From Poronia punctata (taxonomy: Eukaryota > Ascomycota > Sordariomycetes > Xylariales > Xylariaceae), in the NCBI GenBank assembly GCA_022579005.1, contig MU401501.1, forward strand, positions 1 through 64,000: a DNA stretch of 64,000 bases, read 5' to 3'. The notes under the pieces are model-generated. The model was not told the DNA's origin. It did no database searches and worked only from the letters and a program-made list of their open reading frames with translations. Position numbers and translations under genes: made by a program. Each line of letters begins with the position of its first letter. Within the stretch, counting starts at the first letter, position 1. Of the stretch, positions 22,602-37,986 are shown piece after piece.

Positions 22602-23221
22602 ACGGGATCACTTGGAGCATGAAATAGTAGCAGATATTTGTTGTTTCTTTTGGGGAATAGAATCCTTTTCAAGCTTCTCTCGAAAAACATGAGCATCTGA
22701 CGGGAATACTGTCATTCGGAATCCTTGAACTAAAGGGATAGGGTCCTACGTGATAATCCCGGTAGCTGCCGTACTACGTTGCCATGTCACGCAGCCTTTG
22801 CATGGCCCGTCGTGGCGGTTGTCTCCCAAACTGGAAACATCGCAATCGTATCTAGCTTATATGTCAAGGCACATGCTATCTGCCGTCTAGACTCTTCACG
22901 TCAAGTAAACACTTTATGAAATTCCCATCATCAAGATAACATCGTATGCAAGTTTATTGTTACGTATTTTTACATAATAATACGTTTTTTAAAGATCAAG
23001 TTTTAATTGTGTACGTGTCAGATCTCTATACCCCTATTTCTCCATCCAACTACCTAAGCTGACATCCCTTTTCTACATCTCGACTTCTAGCCGAACTCGG
23101 TGCTATATATGAGGAATTCATAAAAAGAAGCACCTCTTCAAGTATATAACCAACTGCCGGCTTGATTAACCACCCATATACAGAAGAGAATTCATGTGTG
23201 AGTACCTAAGTAATCAAACCA
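22602..23221. other. Spacer downstream of the MFS gene
   Basis: 620 bp, AT-leaning, with no supportable gene; it contains the MFS 3' end and, towards 23200, the 3' end of the small Cys-rich ORF. Confidence 0.6.
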
Positions 23222-23434
23222 TCACCTAGAAATTACAACAATACGCTGCTTCCTCATCATCTTCTTCTTCGGGGTACTACAAAGCAAGCAATCGAGACCG
23301 GTTTCTTCGCTCGGGCCCTCGATTAGATAAGGGCAGTTCTCGCAGAGTTTCTCGTCGCAACATGTCGTGTCGTATTCGTGTGTTCTCCTGCTGTGGCATT
23401 TGCCTTTGAAGAATAGCGTTGTTCTTGTGCACAT
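23222..23434 (-). CDS. Small cysteine-rich protein candidate
   Basis: A 70-codon minus-strand frame with a strong start context (AAAAAATG). Cysteines lie at 2, 13, 25, 26, 31, 34, 49 and 52, arranged as TTCCDEKLCENCP and later CLLC. The two CxxC pairs (31/34 and 49/52) could bind zinc. The C-terminus is basic (KKKMMRKQR), and there is no signal peptide, so an intracellular zinc-ribbon-like protein is more likely than a secreted effector. No family recognised. Its length and isolation mean it could still be chance. Confidence 0.42.
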   Translation of the reverse strand: MCTRTTLFFKGKCHSRRTHEYDTTCCDEKLCENCPYLIEGPSEETGLDCLLCSTPKKKMMRKQRIVVISR

Positions 23435-24138
23435 TTTTTCTCTTTCCGCTTTTGCCTTTCCCGAGTAGATATGTTTTTGCGTTGGGGAATGAAATGGATG
23501 TTTGGTTAATGAGTTTGATGTTATTTTCAGGTCAATAAATCCGGGTCACGCCCGGGTTTTAATAACTATGTGGTAGATGAAAGAGGCTGCCTTTTTACAA
23601 AAGGATACTTAGGTTTCTTGGTCTAGTCTTATGGTTACCTCCTTTGTTTGGGACTGGACAATTGAATGTTTTTGAAGAATTTAGGTGAGAAAGAAAGAGC
23701 ACGGCTTCTTGTATTTCGCTTTAACATAGTAGTCTGGTCGTTCCGATGGGTAGCAGGAACAAAGAGCGCCAACAATGAATTGAACCAAGGTAAGAATAAG
23801 GACATGGTATTCTCACACGCTTATCCGGAAGAGAAAGCAACTCTATGCGAGAGAGTGGCCGCGAAAGATTACCTAGGTTCTTCGTCTTGTAGTCTCGAGT
23901 CCGAGGTTCAGACTCTGAACTCATGACGATGTGTGTAAAGTACATGTAGGCAAGTGAATCACATGGATATCCATCGACTCTCTTCTATAATTACTTATGG
24001 AAACGAACATAATCATTCAGTTCATCCATAGGAAGTGCTACTAGAAAGCCCGATAACTCTAATGCCTGCCACACAATTCTCCAAAAACAATCTTAGAAGC
24101 CCCCCCCCCCTTTCCTAGACACAAGAATGACCCCTAAA
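23435..24138. other. Spacer between Cys-rich ORF and PrpF gene
   Basis: 704 bp with two overlapping frames on opposite strands (23666-23926 and 23721-23945), neither protein-like. A C10 run lies near 24101, just past the PrpF stop codon. Confidence 0.55.
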
Positions 24139-24826
24139 CTAATAATACACCTCCCCCTTCATCAAAACCCTGGCAGTGCGATGTAAATCCGCCGAAACAA
24201 TCCTCCCATCTCGAAACGTAGCCCCAATCTCGACAGTCCCGCTCGGATGTCCAATAACCACAGATCTCGAATCCCCCTTCTCCCCCTCCTCCTCCTTCTT
24301 CTTCCCCTTCCTCTTTTCATGCGCAACCGTCCCTTCGATATTAGCAGCAACACCCAAACACAACGCCAACGTAAGCGGAACAGCCTTATGCGCCTGACCC
24401 ATAGACATAGCCAAACACTTCAGATCCACACCATCTTCTCGCAAAGGAGGTAAAAGGACTACGACCTTTGGAACGCTCTGCACATCCGGATCGAGTCCCA
24501 TCCTTGCAGCACCTTCCCGTCGTATCATTTCCAACCGCGCTTTCAACCCTTCATCAGCCTCGACTATTGCCGGCGTGAGGAGCATCTCATTCTTCTTATC
24601 GGGTAGACCGAGGTCTTCCGACGTGACGAAAACACCTGGATTCGACACGTCGACTAGTGAGACGCGGACTTTTGTCCCGTCCGGTAGGGATAGGATGTCG
24701 GTTGGATTACCTGTTGGTAGGGCTCGGCCTGTTTTTGCGCCGGCCGGGTCGATGAAGCTGAGCTATAAAAAAAAAACCCCCCCTGTAATTAGTAAAGAAA
24801 CAAACGAAAAACGTGTCACGAGAAAA

Positions 24827-24867
<41 letters not shown>

Positions 24868-25639
24868 GAAATACCGTAATCCGACTCCCACTTCCCGGCA
24901 CCCCATCCATCACATACTCCCCAACAGGGGAATACCTCCTCTCAACTCCTCCACCAACCTTGAACCTCGAATGTATAATCTTCCCCGTGTTCGTATTCCT
25001 AACCCTAACAACAACAACCTCCGCCTCATCCCCTTCCCCTTCCCGTTCCTTTTCCCTTCCCCTCCTCCTCTCCCTTTCCATCTTATCCTTCACAAACCCC
25101 CAATCCCAAGCCAAAGGCCCGACAATGGCGCTCATATTGCCACAATTCCCCGCCATATCCAATTCCCCATCCCTAATCCCCACTTGCACAAACGTGAAAT
25201 CCACATCCACATCCACCTTCCCATCTGCTTCTGCAAGGACGCAAACCTTCGAAGTAGACGAGACACCACCACCCATCCCATCAAGCTGTCTCCCGTGAAC
25301 CGGATCGGGAGATCCCATTGCAGATGCTAGGATATCGCGCCATTCGGTCACGCTGACGCATGGGGGCAGGTCCGTGGCGCGGAGGACGAGGCCTGTTGAT
25401 GTGCCGCTGCGGACGAAGACTGCTGGGAGACTTCTTTTTCCCTTCTCTGCGCTACTACTACTACTGCTGCTTCTGGTGGGAAATACTGTTGGGTGGTGAC
25501 GCGGGTGTATGGTGATATTGACGACGCCGCGTTTCGTAGCGCTGCAAGAGTATGAGGAGAGACGGATGGCGGTTGTGCTAATGTAAATGTTCTTCTGCTC
25601 AAGTGTGAGCCGAGGCCGCAGCCGGAGAGGTGGCGGCAT
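24139..25639 (-). CDS. PrpF-family isomerase (methylaconitate/oxalomesaconate isomerase-like)
   Basis: Two exons, 25639..24875 and 24762..24139, encode 462 aa; the 112-nt intron (GTATTT donor, TTTATAG acceptor) restores GSRITLSFIDPAGAKTGR. The start is the ATG at 25639. The first 45 residues are rich in Arg and Ser and poor in acids, suggesting a mitochondrial presequence. Family motifs: LPAVFVRSGTSTGLVL, MGSPDPVHGRQLDGMGGG, SSTSKV (Lys about 131) and MAGNCGNMSAIVG (Cys about 166); Lys and Cys occupy the positions of the catalytic pair in bacterial PrpF. The second half has ALPTGNPTDIL and GQAHKAVPLTLALC. Bacterial PrpF isomerises 2-methylaconitate in propionate catabolism, and relatives act on oxalomesaconate. 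The substrate here is unknown and no AcnD or methylcitrate gene is nearby. A charged ERERRRGREKEREGEGDE insertion (about 190-210) is unusual. Confidence 0.85.
24835..24862. repeat. (AG)14 microsatellite inside the PrpF intron
   Basis: Fourteen AG units next to an A13 run fall within the single intron of the PrpF gene. On the coding strand this is a CT-rich polypyrimidine stretch that takes up much of the 112-nt intron. Confidence 0.9.
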
Positions 25640-26151
25640 TTGAATGAATCCCAAGTATTTTCCTATGCAAGCGTGTACTCGTATGTTGATATCTTTTGAC
25701 GGCCAGTGCTGGGCTGTCGTAAGGTATGGTAGTCTAGAGGTCCGTTAGTTACCTGTGACGATCGGGGATAAAACCCGCCATGTCTACCGCCGCTAACCGG
25801 AGAACCTGAAAACAGAAGGCAGATTGCAGTAAACCTGCGTTAGTTTAGTTATTATAAGGTGCACGTAAATCACATTAACACACCGAAAAGCCGTGATAAC
25901 CCGGTGTGCTTTATATAACATAATGTTCATTAGTCTATTGATCGATTCTGTTTATCAAAAAACAGAAGACCTTCCAGACGACTAAACTTTTCATCAAGTC
26001 CGATCCGCTTGAAGACCGTCTTCTTTTTACAAAATATCGCTGATTCTGCCAAAGCCTCTAATCACACCCCCAAGCGCCTAGCCTAAAGATATGTCATCCT
26101 CCTTATTAGCCCGGAGAATATGATTCAATCTACGCCTCATAGTTATACAGA
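25640..26151. other. Spacer between PrpF promoter and CTR9 3' end
   Basis: 512 bp, AT-leaning towards the CTR9 side, with no supportable gene. It must hold the PrpF promoter and the CTR9 3'UTR. Confidence 0.6.
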
Positions 26152-29100
26152 TTATTCTTCCTCGTCATCGTCACCGTCACCTGCGTCCACCATTGTGGTG
26201 TCGCCTGCGCCGCCCTCACCCTCGCTCTCAGCCGCATTGGCCGGGCTCTGAGCTCCACCATCGTCCTTCTCCTCTTCTTCTTCTTCCTCATCATCACTGT
26301 CGTCCAGAACCCTGCCTCGTCTGCTGCGCTTCGACGTTGTCCGTGCGGTCTGCTCCTCATCCTCATCATCGTCGTCATCTTGCTTAGCGACCTCGTCGAC
26401 ATCCATGCCACCTTCGGCTGCATCAGCCTTGGTTGTTGGGTCGGCGTCGGAAAATACCGAGCTGCGGTTCTCCATGGCCCTCTCGGCACGATCGAGTGCA
26501 TCATCTTCGCCTGCCTCGTCTGAACTATCCACCACAATCTCTGCAGACTTGTACTGTTTATTGTCTTTCTTGGCCAGCCGCCGCTTCTTTTTTGGCTGGC
26601 CATCGTCATCCGAGCCATCGTCTTCATCCCGCTTGGACTTCTTCTTCTTTGCCCCCGACCGACTTCTAGGCCGATCATCTCTTTGCGAGTGTGACTGCGA
26701 CCTCGGCTTAGGCTTCCGTTTCCGCTTCACCTTCTCTCCCGTCTCCTCATCCGTCGTCATCTCGGCGTCCTCTTGAACTTTTCTTGCTTCGTCACGCTCT
26801 CTCTCTCGGGCCGCCATCTCCTCGCGTTCTCTACGGATCTTCTCCTGCCTCTCCCGTTCCTGGGCCAAAGCCGCCTGCTTTGCCTCTTCACGTCGTTTGG
26901 CCTCGGCCTGTCGCTTCTCCATTATAGCAGCAAGCTTTTCCTTGTTCTTCTCTTCATACTCCTTTTGGCTCTCGATTTGCCGTCCAAGTTGCTTCCGCTG
27001 TGTATTCCGTGCCATGTTCGCTCGCTGCTCCACATCAACCTTGGGATAGGGGGGCTGCGGGTGCTGTGCTATCTCATCAAGCGCCACAATGGCCGCTTCC
27101 AGGCCTTCGGATGCCTCTTCTAGTTGTGCGAGCGTCCGCTGGGTCTCGGCCACATTCATAATGTGCTGAACTAGCTGAATCTGCACAAAAGCTACGTTAA
27201 ACTTGAAGTGAACCTGATCCGGTGAGACTTCGAGTGCCTAGATGCAAGGTCAGTTGGAACACATAACGTCATACATATACACCATATTAGGGCGAGCCAT
27301 ACCTTTTTCGCATAGCTCAAAGCTTTGTTGAAAGCATCGAAATTCCGCTCGTGCCGGCCTCTATTGAGCCAGGTCCGTCCTAGACATGCCAGGATGCTCG
27401 CGTCATTACTCTTACCCTCCTTTGACAGAGCCATCTCGTAATTCTCGATCGCCTTGGAGAATTGTTTGATTTCCGAGTACGTATGGCCAAGATTCACATA
27501 GACATTGGCATCTTTAATCGTCTCCCGTACTTTCAAAAGGATAGGGAGCGCATTGGTGTAGTCCTTCCTATCCTCGATTAACGCAATCGCCAGACCTTGC
27601 GCCGCATGGGCATTCTTTGGATCCAGTTGTAGGGCTTTGTCGAAGAACTCGACGGCACGAGTGTACGTGGCAGATCGCTTCTGCCTTTCCTGCTCCGTCT
27701 CCCGCCGCATTTCTCGAGCAGCCATCATGTATAAATTACCCATCCCTATCAAGGCATACCTATCATGCTTGTCGTAGTTTTGCAGCGTGTGCTTGTAATG
27801 TCTGAGTTCAGGGTCCTCGTTGATATTTGCCGGCCGTTTCCTCGAGTGAACCCGGCCAAGGTACCAGCCATAGAGCGCACGGACCTCCAGGTCGGCCGGG
27901 TTCGCCTGGTAGAGTTTTGCTACGGCATCCGGGCCATCCTTGTTCGGGTTCTTGCGCAGTTTGATGTAGGCCAGGCGGGCCTGTGCGTCGGTGTAATCGT
28001 CGTGGCGCGCTACCAACTGTTCATATGCTTCCACAGCCTTATCAGTCAATCCCTGGGATTCGTAACTCCGGCCGAGGTTAAAACTGATGGTTGTGACTAG
28101 AGCATCCGTATCCATATCCTCGCCCTTTTCTCCGATTCGCATGCACGAACTTAGGGCCGCCTGGAACATTTCGGTCGCCTGGTCATGCTTCTCCGCTTGG
28201 GAATAAAAGCAGCCGATATTGTTCAGGAGCTGTGGCGCCAAGTTCTTGCGAAGAGCATTGCGCAGTTCGGCCGAATCCTCTATGCCCTCCGGGTAATCAG
28301 AGGATGGTATTTGGTCGAGCTCGAACTGCTCCACTTGGTGGAGGCACTGTAGGGCCTTCTCAGGTTGGCTCTGTTCGTATAGGCGAGCAAGATTAAGCAG
28401 AATGGAGGGGTCCAAGGAGAGGTTCTTCTTGGGATCTTTCCAGGCCGTGCGGACCTGTTCTAAATATTCGATGGCTTTGCGCATCTCTGCCGATTTGTCC
28501 TCTTTCGTCGCGGCATACTCGTTTGCAAATACCTCCTCTGCGTAAAGTGTGCCCAAGAGGATCATAGCCTCGTAGTTGCGGTCGTGTTTACCCGCCGGCT
28601 GGATCATCTTTTCCAGACGCAGTTTTGCTTCGCCAAGATCGTTCTTGAGCACCGATATCTGCGCGATACCAAACTTGGCCGGCACGTACCCTCTATCCAG
28701 TCCTCCCCTCGCTTCATCGGCACGTCGATAGTAGTCCGTAGCTGTCTCCACATTGCCATGGTTGTGTTCCTTCCTTGCCAGCAAATACCATCCGTCGCTT
28801 GCTATGGCATTTACGTCTGTGTACTGGATCGCCTTGTTCGCCAGAGACTCGACGTGAGACCAATTCTTGATGGACAAAAAGTGGCCAGCAAAGGTGGCGC
28901 AGGTTAACGGTTGGTTCTTGTCGATTTTGAACGACTTTTGCGTAAATTCAATCATAGCCTTCTTGTAAAGCGCGATGAATTCGTCACTGCCGGTGGGGGC
29001 CCGACTGCTGGAGTCTAAATAATACAGGCCGAGGAGTATAATGGCCCTGGATTCTCCATTGAGTTCGAGAGATCTCACCCAAGCTTGTTTCGCATCATCT

Positions 29101-29933
29101 TTGTAGCCAAGTTGCCAAAGACAACAGCCTATGCCAACCCGCGGGTCTGGGTCTACAAGATCTGGCGCCTTTAGCAATACGTCTTGGTATGCGGTCAATG
29201 CGTCTTTGTAGTTGCCCATTCCATACAAGGCACGCGCCTTGCCCATCGAAGCCAACATATTCTTTCCCTGTGAAACCTTGCTGGCCTGCTCGAACGACTT
29301 CAAGGCACTTTTTAAAAGTTCGAGTTTCACCTGGTCGATGTGACCGCCGGCAGGAGCTTTCGAAGGGGGCTGGAGTGATGCCTTTAGGAGCTGGAGAACA
29401 CCACGGGCCAATAGAAGCGGGGGGAACGCAGGGTTGATACGCGAAGCGTCGTTCAATGACGAAGTGGCGAGCTGGAGATAGTGGTCTTTCGTCTTGGCTT
29501 CGGATAGGAGGGCGCCTTCAGGGGGGATACGAGGTGCCTCTCTGCACTTGCGCAAGTACATCCAGCAAATACAACTAATAATGCTCAACTTCTCCATAGG
29601 CGTAGTATCTTGCATAGCGTTGCTACCTCGCTGGAGTACCTCTATTGCGCGGTCGGTCTTGTTCTGCTTCGCATAGGCAAGGGCAATCGTCATCCAATAC
29701 AGACGTGCTGTGTGCTCGTTCTCGAACATGTCGCAAAGTTCGGTAGGATCATCGACGAGGTTATTTAGATCGATTTCTACATTAAGGAAATCGTCGTCTT
29801 CCTGCACAGGTACCTCGATGGTGGATGGAATGTCGGAAAATCGCTTGGCCCCAACTTGCACGGGCGCTGTGCCGTTGGTTGACCCGTTAGCGTTCCCATT
29901 GCGGGAGGCCGGTGCGGTTGCGACGGTCGCCAT
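26152..29933 (-). CDS. CTR9: Paf1 complex TPR subunit Ctr9
   Basis: Two exons, 29933..27303 and 27237..26152, encode 1238 aa; the 66-nt intron (GTATGG donor, CATCTAG acceptor) restores SYAKKALEVSPDQVHFKFN. The start ATG has Kozak context (GCCATGGCG); a TTG lies 9 bp upstream in frame. Residues about 30-900 are an array of TPRs. Examples are MTIALAYAKQNKTDRAIEVL near residue 80, VDPDPRVGIGCCLWQLGYKD near 260 and NVYVNLGHTYSEIKQFSKAI near 820. The C-terminal third is a long charged coiled coil (KRQAEAKRREEAKQAALAQE) and then an acidic/basic disordered tail ending DDDEEE, as in other Ctr9 proteins. Ctr9 scaffolds the Paf1 complex, which travels with RNA polymerase II and promotes H2B ubiquitination and H3K4/K36 methylation in the nucleus. 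Yeast Ctr9 has 1077 aa. Confidence 0.93.
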
Positions 29934-32250
29934 GGCGGGCAACAGGTGATAAAAGCGTTGTCAACAGAATGACGAGGCCAAAGTATGCGGTCAAGCGCCG
30001 CGATGAAGTCGAACGCGTCAACCAAAGCGAGCGGATGTAGTCGCCAGGTGCGACGCAACGAGACGAAGAGATGCCAGGGGAATTATCAAAGGATGGACAA
30101 AAAACTAGAGCAACTGTACGTAAATCATCTCAGAACACACATAACATATATATGTTGAGAAGAATTGTGATGTAAGTATGTCCAAATGAATGGTGAAAGC
30201 AGACTAGGGAAGGTAAAATATACCTTCGTAACCTTCAAGTCATAATGTTTGAAGGTACGAGGCTGAACAATTTACCAAACGCCCTCCTGTCTGGTGGAGC
30301 CTCTGGAGCTTATCAGAGCGCGTCAGCTGAAAACCTTATGCTCAAAAATTGGTAGGTACTGTAGCACTCGCGGTAGGTACTTACCTACTCGTATATCAAT
30401 GAAGTGGGGCGAGCTATGGCACTAATCTATATAAAGCTAGCAAGTTCAGCAATGCGCAAGACAGACAACTCCAGCCAAGGGAAGAGGTAAGTACCTTGGC
30501 ACTTGGTATGTACCTACCTGCATGTAGGTACACGATCAGACGATGTACCGGCCCCCTGGGTCCCTGGTCGGTAGGTACTATACGTGTAAATGGGAGGTTC
30601 CAAATATCTCCTTCCTCGGGCCGTCGCTCTTGTCGGTTTGGTTGATCAAAATTCGGAACTCGCCTCATGGTCTTCTCTCTGTACCGGTACTTAGTCTTGA
30701 TACACTTTGCGCCAGGTTTAAGTCGTTATACAGCGACCTCGACTTCGTAGGCCTTGTCTGCCATGGTGTGTCTCTATGATCTTATACTGCGTAATGGGTA
30801 CATTTCGACAAAGGAGAACACGTCCTACTATGACAGTCTGACTATATCTTGAAGTATAGGATAGCCATGCAATGCTTTGGTTTCCCAGCATATGTACCTA
30901 CTTAGCAAAGACAGTCGATGGGAGCAACAGTAGAGCAAGGCTACCATGCGCAGAACCGATCTCTTTCAGCCCAAGACGAGGAGGACAGTTCTTTGACGGG
31001 ATACCATGTAATGCTTCTTATAAGAGTGCTAATGTTTTGTCTTCTTATCAGTCCTTGTGTAATATATATATGGGAGTAAATATCTGTGATAAGACGGAAG
31101 AAGAAATAAACCCACAACCCTCAATACCGTGCAGACACAATCACCCAAGCAACCGATTTTATCCTCCCTTATCCTTACCTACTACCAAGGTCTCTCCAAT
31201 CACTCATTGTCAAGATGGATGACTTACCAACAATTTTCTAGTAGGACCGGCAATTTCCAGAGGCTGTCCCATACCCAAACCATCCGCCGCTGCTTTCCGG
31301 CCATAGCCCATAAAGATGGAGGTGGCGTCCACCTTGATTACTTTAAATAGCCCCAACAACAAGAGGAGGTGGTTGAGGCAGCAGCCGGGTCGTGGCGAGA
31401 AGCAAAGAAGACCTCCTGTTTCTAAAGAAGCCCAGTCGTCAAAGAAGGTTGAGATGGAAAAGAAACAACGACCATTACCTGAGGGTTGCATCCTATAAGG
31501 CCAAACCCAATGGCCAATGCCTAAGGCTACGGCAATGCGGTTGGATCAGTTCAAAGGGACCTGAAGTATGAAGAAGTGATATATCCAGTGAAACACATTA
31601 ACACTAATCTTCTTCTGTCTAGCAGATGGCAAATACTGCTTACAAGTACTTCCTCTTTACCTTGGCTACTAGATAGCTGTTGATGTTAATTTCCCGTTGT
31701 CTTTTGCTAACAGATAGCGGATAATGAAGACAATGAATAAGACTAGCACACGAGGTTGTTCTGGCATGTCTAGTAGAAGAGTGCACATGTGGACCGTCTC
31801 ATAACAGAGTTGACATGTAAAGTGTTCTCATTGCTAAAGCGCACCGACTAGACGTGAAGTCCAATACCAAATCGTAACATATAGAGGGGGAGAGAGAATA
31901 CGAAGACGAAGACGAAGAAGAGAGCCAGAAAAGCTACAAAGGCCACGGAACATGCTTGGTACAATTAAGAAAAGGTAGGTATATAACAGAACACAAAACA
32001 ATACCGCGAGCCTTGTTATTATCTCACTATCTATTTGAACCGGTCTACCTTGTTCCAACTGTTCATCATCTGCCCAAACAAATCTGGCGACCCGGCTTCA
32101 GCTATGTTGTTACCAGTCGAGGATCCTGTTAAGTGACGGAGTGACGGCTCTTCTTGGCCTGGATGACGTGTTTTTCTCAGGTAGCACTCTTGTGCCAAAT
32201 CGATAATCTAAAAAACAAAATTTTGGGTATCGCTATTCATCAATTGCGCT
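29934..32250. other. 2.3-kb spacer between CTR9 promoter and CLA4 3' end
   Basis: No supportable gene. 30350-30560 is dense in TAGGTAC/GTACCTAC words. A GC-richer island at 31200-31500 carries short open frames on both strands (for example minus 31210-31491) without recognisable features; it may be a decayed gene fragment. A GAAGACGAAGACGAAGAAG purine repeat lies near 31900. Confidence 0.55.
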
Positions 32251-35139
<2,889 letters not shown>

Positions 35140-37986
35140 TATAGGGAATGCGGGACGATTAAGTGATCAAGATATTCTTGTACTTGATAGGCTGGATGTA
35201 ACAGGTCGGCGAATGCACATCCAGTTGGTCAGCGCTCTTTGATCCAAAGTCAAGACTGAACCACCTAAAGCGCTATTGTATTATGACTCGGCGTGGTCAA
35301 ACGTGTCAACCAAGTCAGACAAGCCTCTGGTTAGGGTATTGAATTGGTACGGCAAATAAGATTGCTACCATATGAAGCAGACGGTAGTAGAAAGACTTGG
35401 GCCGCCCCGGGTGCGTGGATCGGTGTAGAGGAAGGTTTAGGATAGATGCCGAATTTGAGAGCACAAGTCTGCCTGTTCAATTGTCCAAATCAACAGATGT
35501 TGAAAGACGAAATATCAGGCTTGCATCGGAATCCTTGCTGGGTAGGCCATAAGCACAAATCGTTGCGACCTCGAAGTAGGCAAAGTCGACAATTGCTCAC
35601 AGTCAGGAACCAGTGCAGTCAACGGCGGTAGTCGGCGTCGGATCCCAAATGCGACTAACTCCGAGATCTGGCTTTATTTTCTAGGTGCAGAGTTGTAGGC
35701 GGTTGCCAGATGCACTATTAGAATAGAGTTTGTGTTCACACGTAATGTGTGTGAAGGGGAGGATGGCAAGTGGTTCGGCTGGCCATTTGAGAATAGGAGG
35801 GCTTGTTATTACATGTTCCAAAAGGAGTCCAGTTACATCCAGCGTGCCAGAGTACGGTAGGCGGGGGCTACAGTCGTGGGGATTGGATGGGAACTCTGAA
35901 GGAGGCCCCTAGGTTAGGTACTACATCCCCTTGCGTTGTGCATGTTACGGCCGCTAGGTACCTACCGTTACCTCTTATTACCCCTCGCACCTCCAAGCCG
36001 TGATGTACTCGTACAGGCTACACGTAGTGGATATACATGTATAAGTACATACTTCAATTCAGATCTCTAATCAGGGGGCAAAGACAATGTGAGGCAAAGT
36101 GTGCTGTAACCCCTCCTTCAGCCAAAGACCCTAGACATGCAGAGGTACCTATCTACGTGTACCTACAACTTGGTCTACTTCATACAAACAAGATATATCC
36201 AGGGAGCCGCTGAGGTGTGCTAAGTTGCCGATCGTCGCCTAGACAGCATTGATGCGCCAGCTTGAAGTCTGTTACTATTCTAAAAGTAGCATGATACATA
36301 CCGTAGCTTTCTATCGTCTAACAAAGTAACAATTGATGCACCAAACGTAGAGCAGGTTGAGTCCTATGTGCTGTTTGTCAACTGGCATACTCCTACCTTG
36401 TAGGATAGTTCTTACATACATCATAAGGACGTAGGTATGGCTGGCTATACAAAGGCAATCTGTATATAATTTTGAGTGGCAAAATTATCAACCTTAGAAA
36501 AACAAAGCGTTTAATAAATACCTAGGTACCATTATCAACAACACAAATGTTTGTATCTTATATAACTGGAAGAGGAAGTGGTCGTGGTGGTTACCAATTT
36601 AGCTTAACCATTCTGGCAAAGAGCCTTGTTCTTGTATTACAAAGACCCAAATGCTACATAGCATCAGATCTCAATCTTGCAATGTTATCTATAAGCTTGT
36701 CATGATCCTAGACAACATCCTTAAGTTGTCTTAATTGTCAGCAACTTGATTAACACCTTGACTCTTGAGATACATACAAATCGCCTTGTACCAGCGCTCA
36801 AGATACATAATTACCTGCTTACACAATGAATGGATGCCATACATTGTTAGTAAGGCTCGTAGTAGATATGTAATCTTACCCCATCTTTTAAAGTTACACC
36901 TCCAGGTTTTACGATGTCTGTTACAGCCACCAGATAGATCATAGGGTACAGAGTATGTATAAATAAGGATAGGTACGTACAAAGGCATACAAAGTAAGTA
37001 CTAAAGCAAAAGTGGTCAGTATATGGATGCGAAACTACTACAAGTAGGAAATACCTAGCTTTGTGACAGATATATGCATTAAATCTAATTCAAATTCTAC
37101 CTAGATATAATACCTACTTTATGTATTGTGTCTCAGTATCACTTCGTAGCTGTTTACTTGTCCGGCTTCATTGCTCCCACGCCACGGCGGGTAGTGAGTG
37201 TACGAGCGTCGAGTATGGTCCACATGATCCTAGCCGCGCGCAGAGTTAACTGTCCAATCAGAGCGGATTGTTCTATGGTCGGGGTCGTCCCGCTGCCGGG
37301 AAGCGGATATTAGCAGCGCGGTCGTTTATACCCTGAAGATCTGTAGCAACTTCTACTGGCGCTTCATTAAACGCCAGTCTGCTAGATTAGCTATTTTGTT
37401 CTGTTATGGGTGACATGTTACTGCCGGACTAGGGGACTGGGCTCGGCTTGCTTGAGCGTTTCCATAGATATACTCGCCATCAATACTTCTGAAAGTCCTT
37501 GCTTCCTATTTCCCCCCTCATAGAATCGGTGTTTAACTGCATGTGGACATCACTGTAAAACTACATGTAGGAATGGACTTGATCAATGCTCTTGTAACTT
37601 GTACAAGTTCACAGTACTTACGAGTAGATCTCTAATCCAAAATTTGGGACAGGCTAGGGTTAACTTCCAGCTATCTGTATCCACCCATGCCGATGTAGGT
37701 TATAAAGGGAGTTGTACAGACTGGTACAAAGGGCAACTAAAGTTTTAGGTACAAATAAGTGTAGATTCATTGGGTAAAACCTTTCGTCGCCTACACGTTC
37801 TTCGACCTGCCAAGCCTGAGCCCCACTGAAATTTTCGAGATTGATGAACTTGACGCAGCTTTATCGCATACCAACACCATCCCACTCGATCACGTCGTCT
37901 ATCCTTCTACACAAACATACAATACCGATTTCACATCGGAAGGGCCAATACAGCATACTAAAGCCGGGATTTGTATTACCGCCGCC
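35140..37986. other. 2.8-kb spacer between CLA4 and RPF1 (divergent)
   Basis: No supportable gene; only short overlapping frames. 35940-36060 is rich in TAGGTACCTACC, TACTCGTA, TACATGTA and AAGTACATAC words. 36400-37100 is AT-leaning. The final part holds the RPF1 promoter. Confidence 0.6.

Noticed and set aside
26130..26776. Frames overlapping the charged CTR9 tail on both strands
   Set aside because: Low-complexity acidic/basic codons stay open in several frames; only the Ctr9 frame has family continuity.
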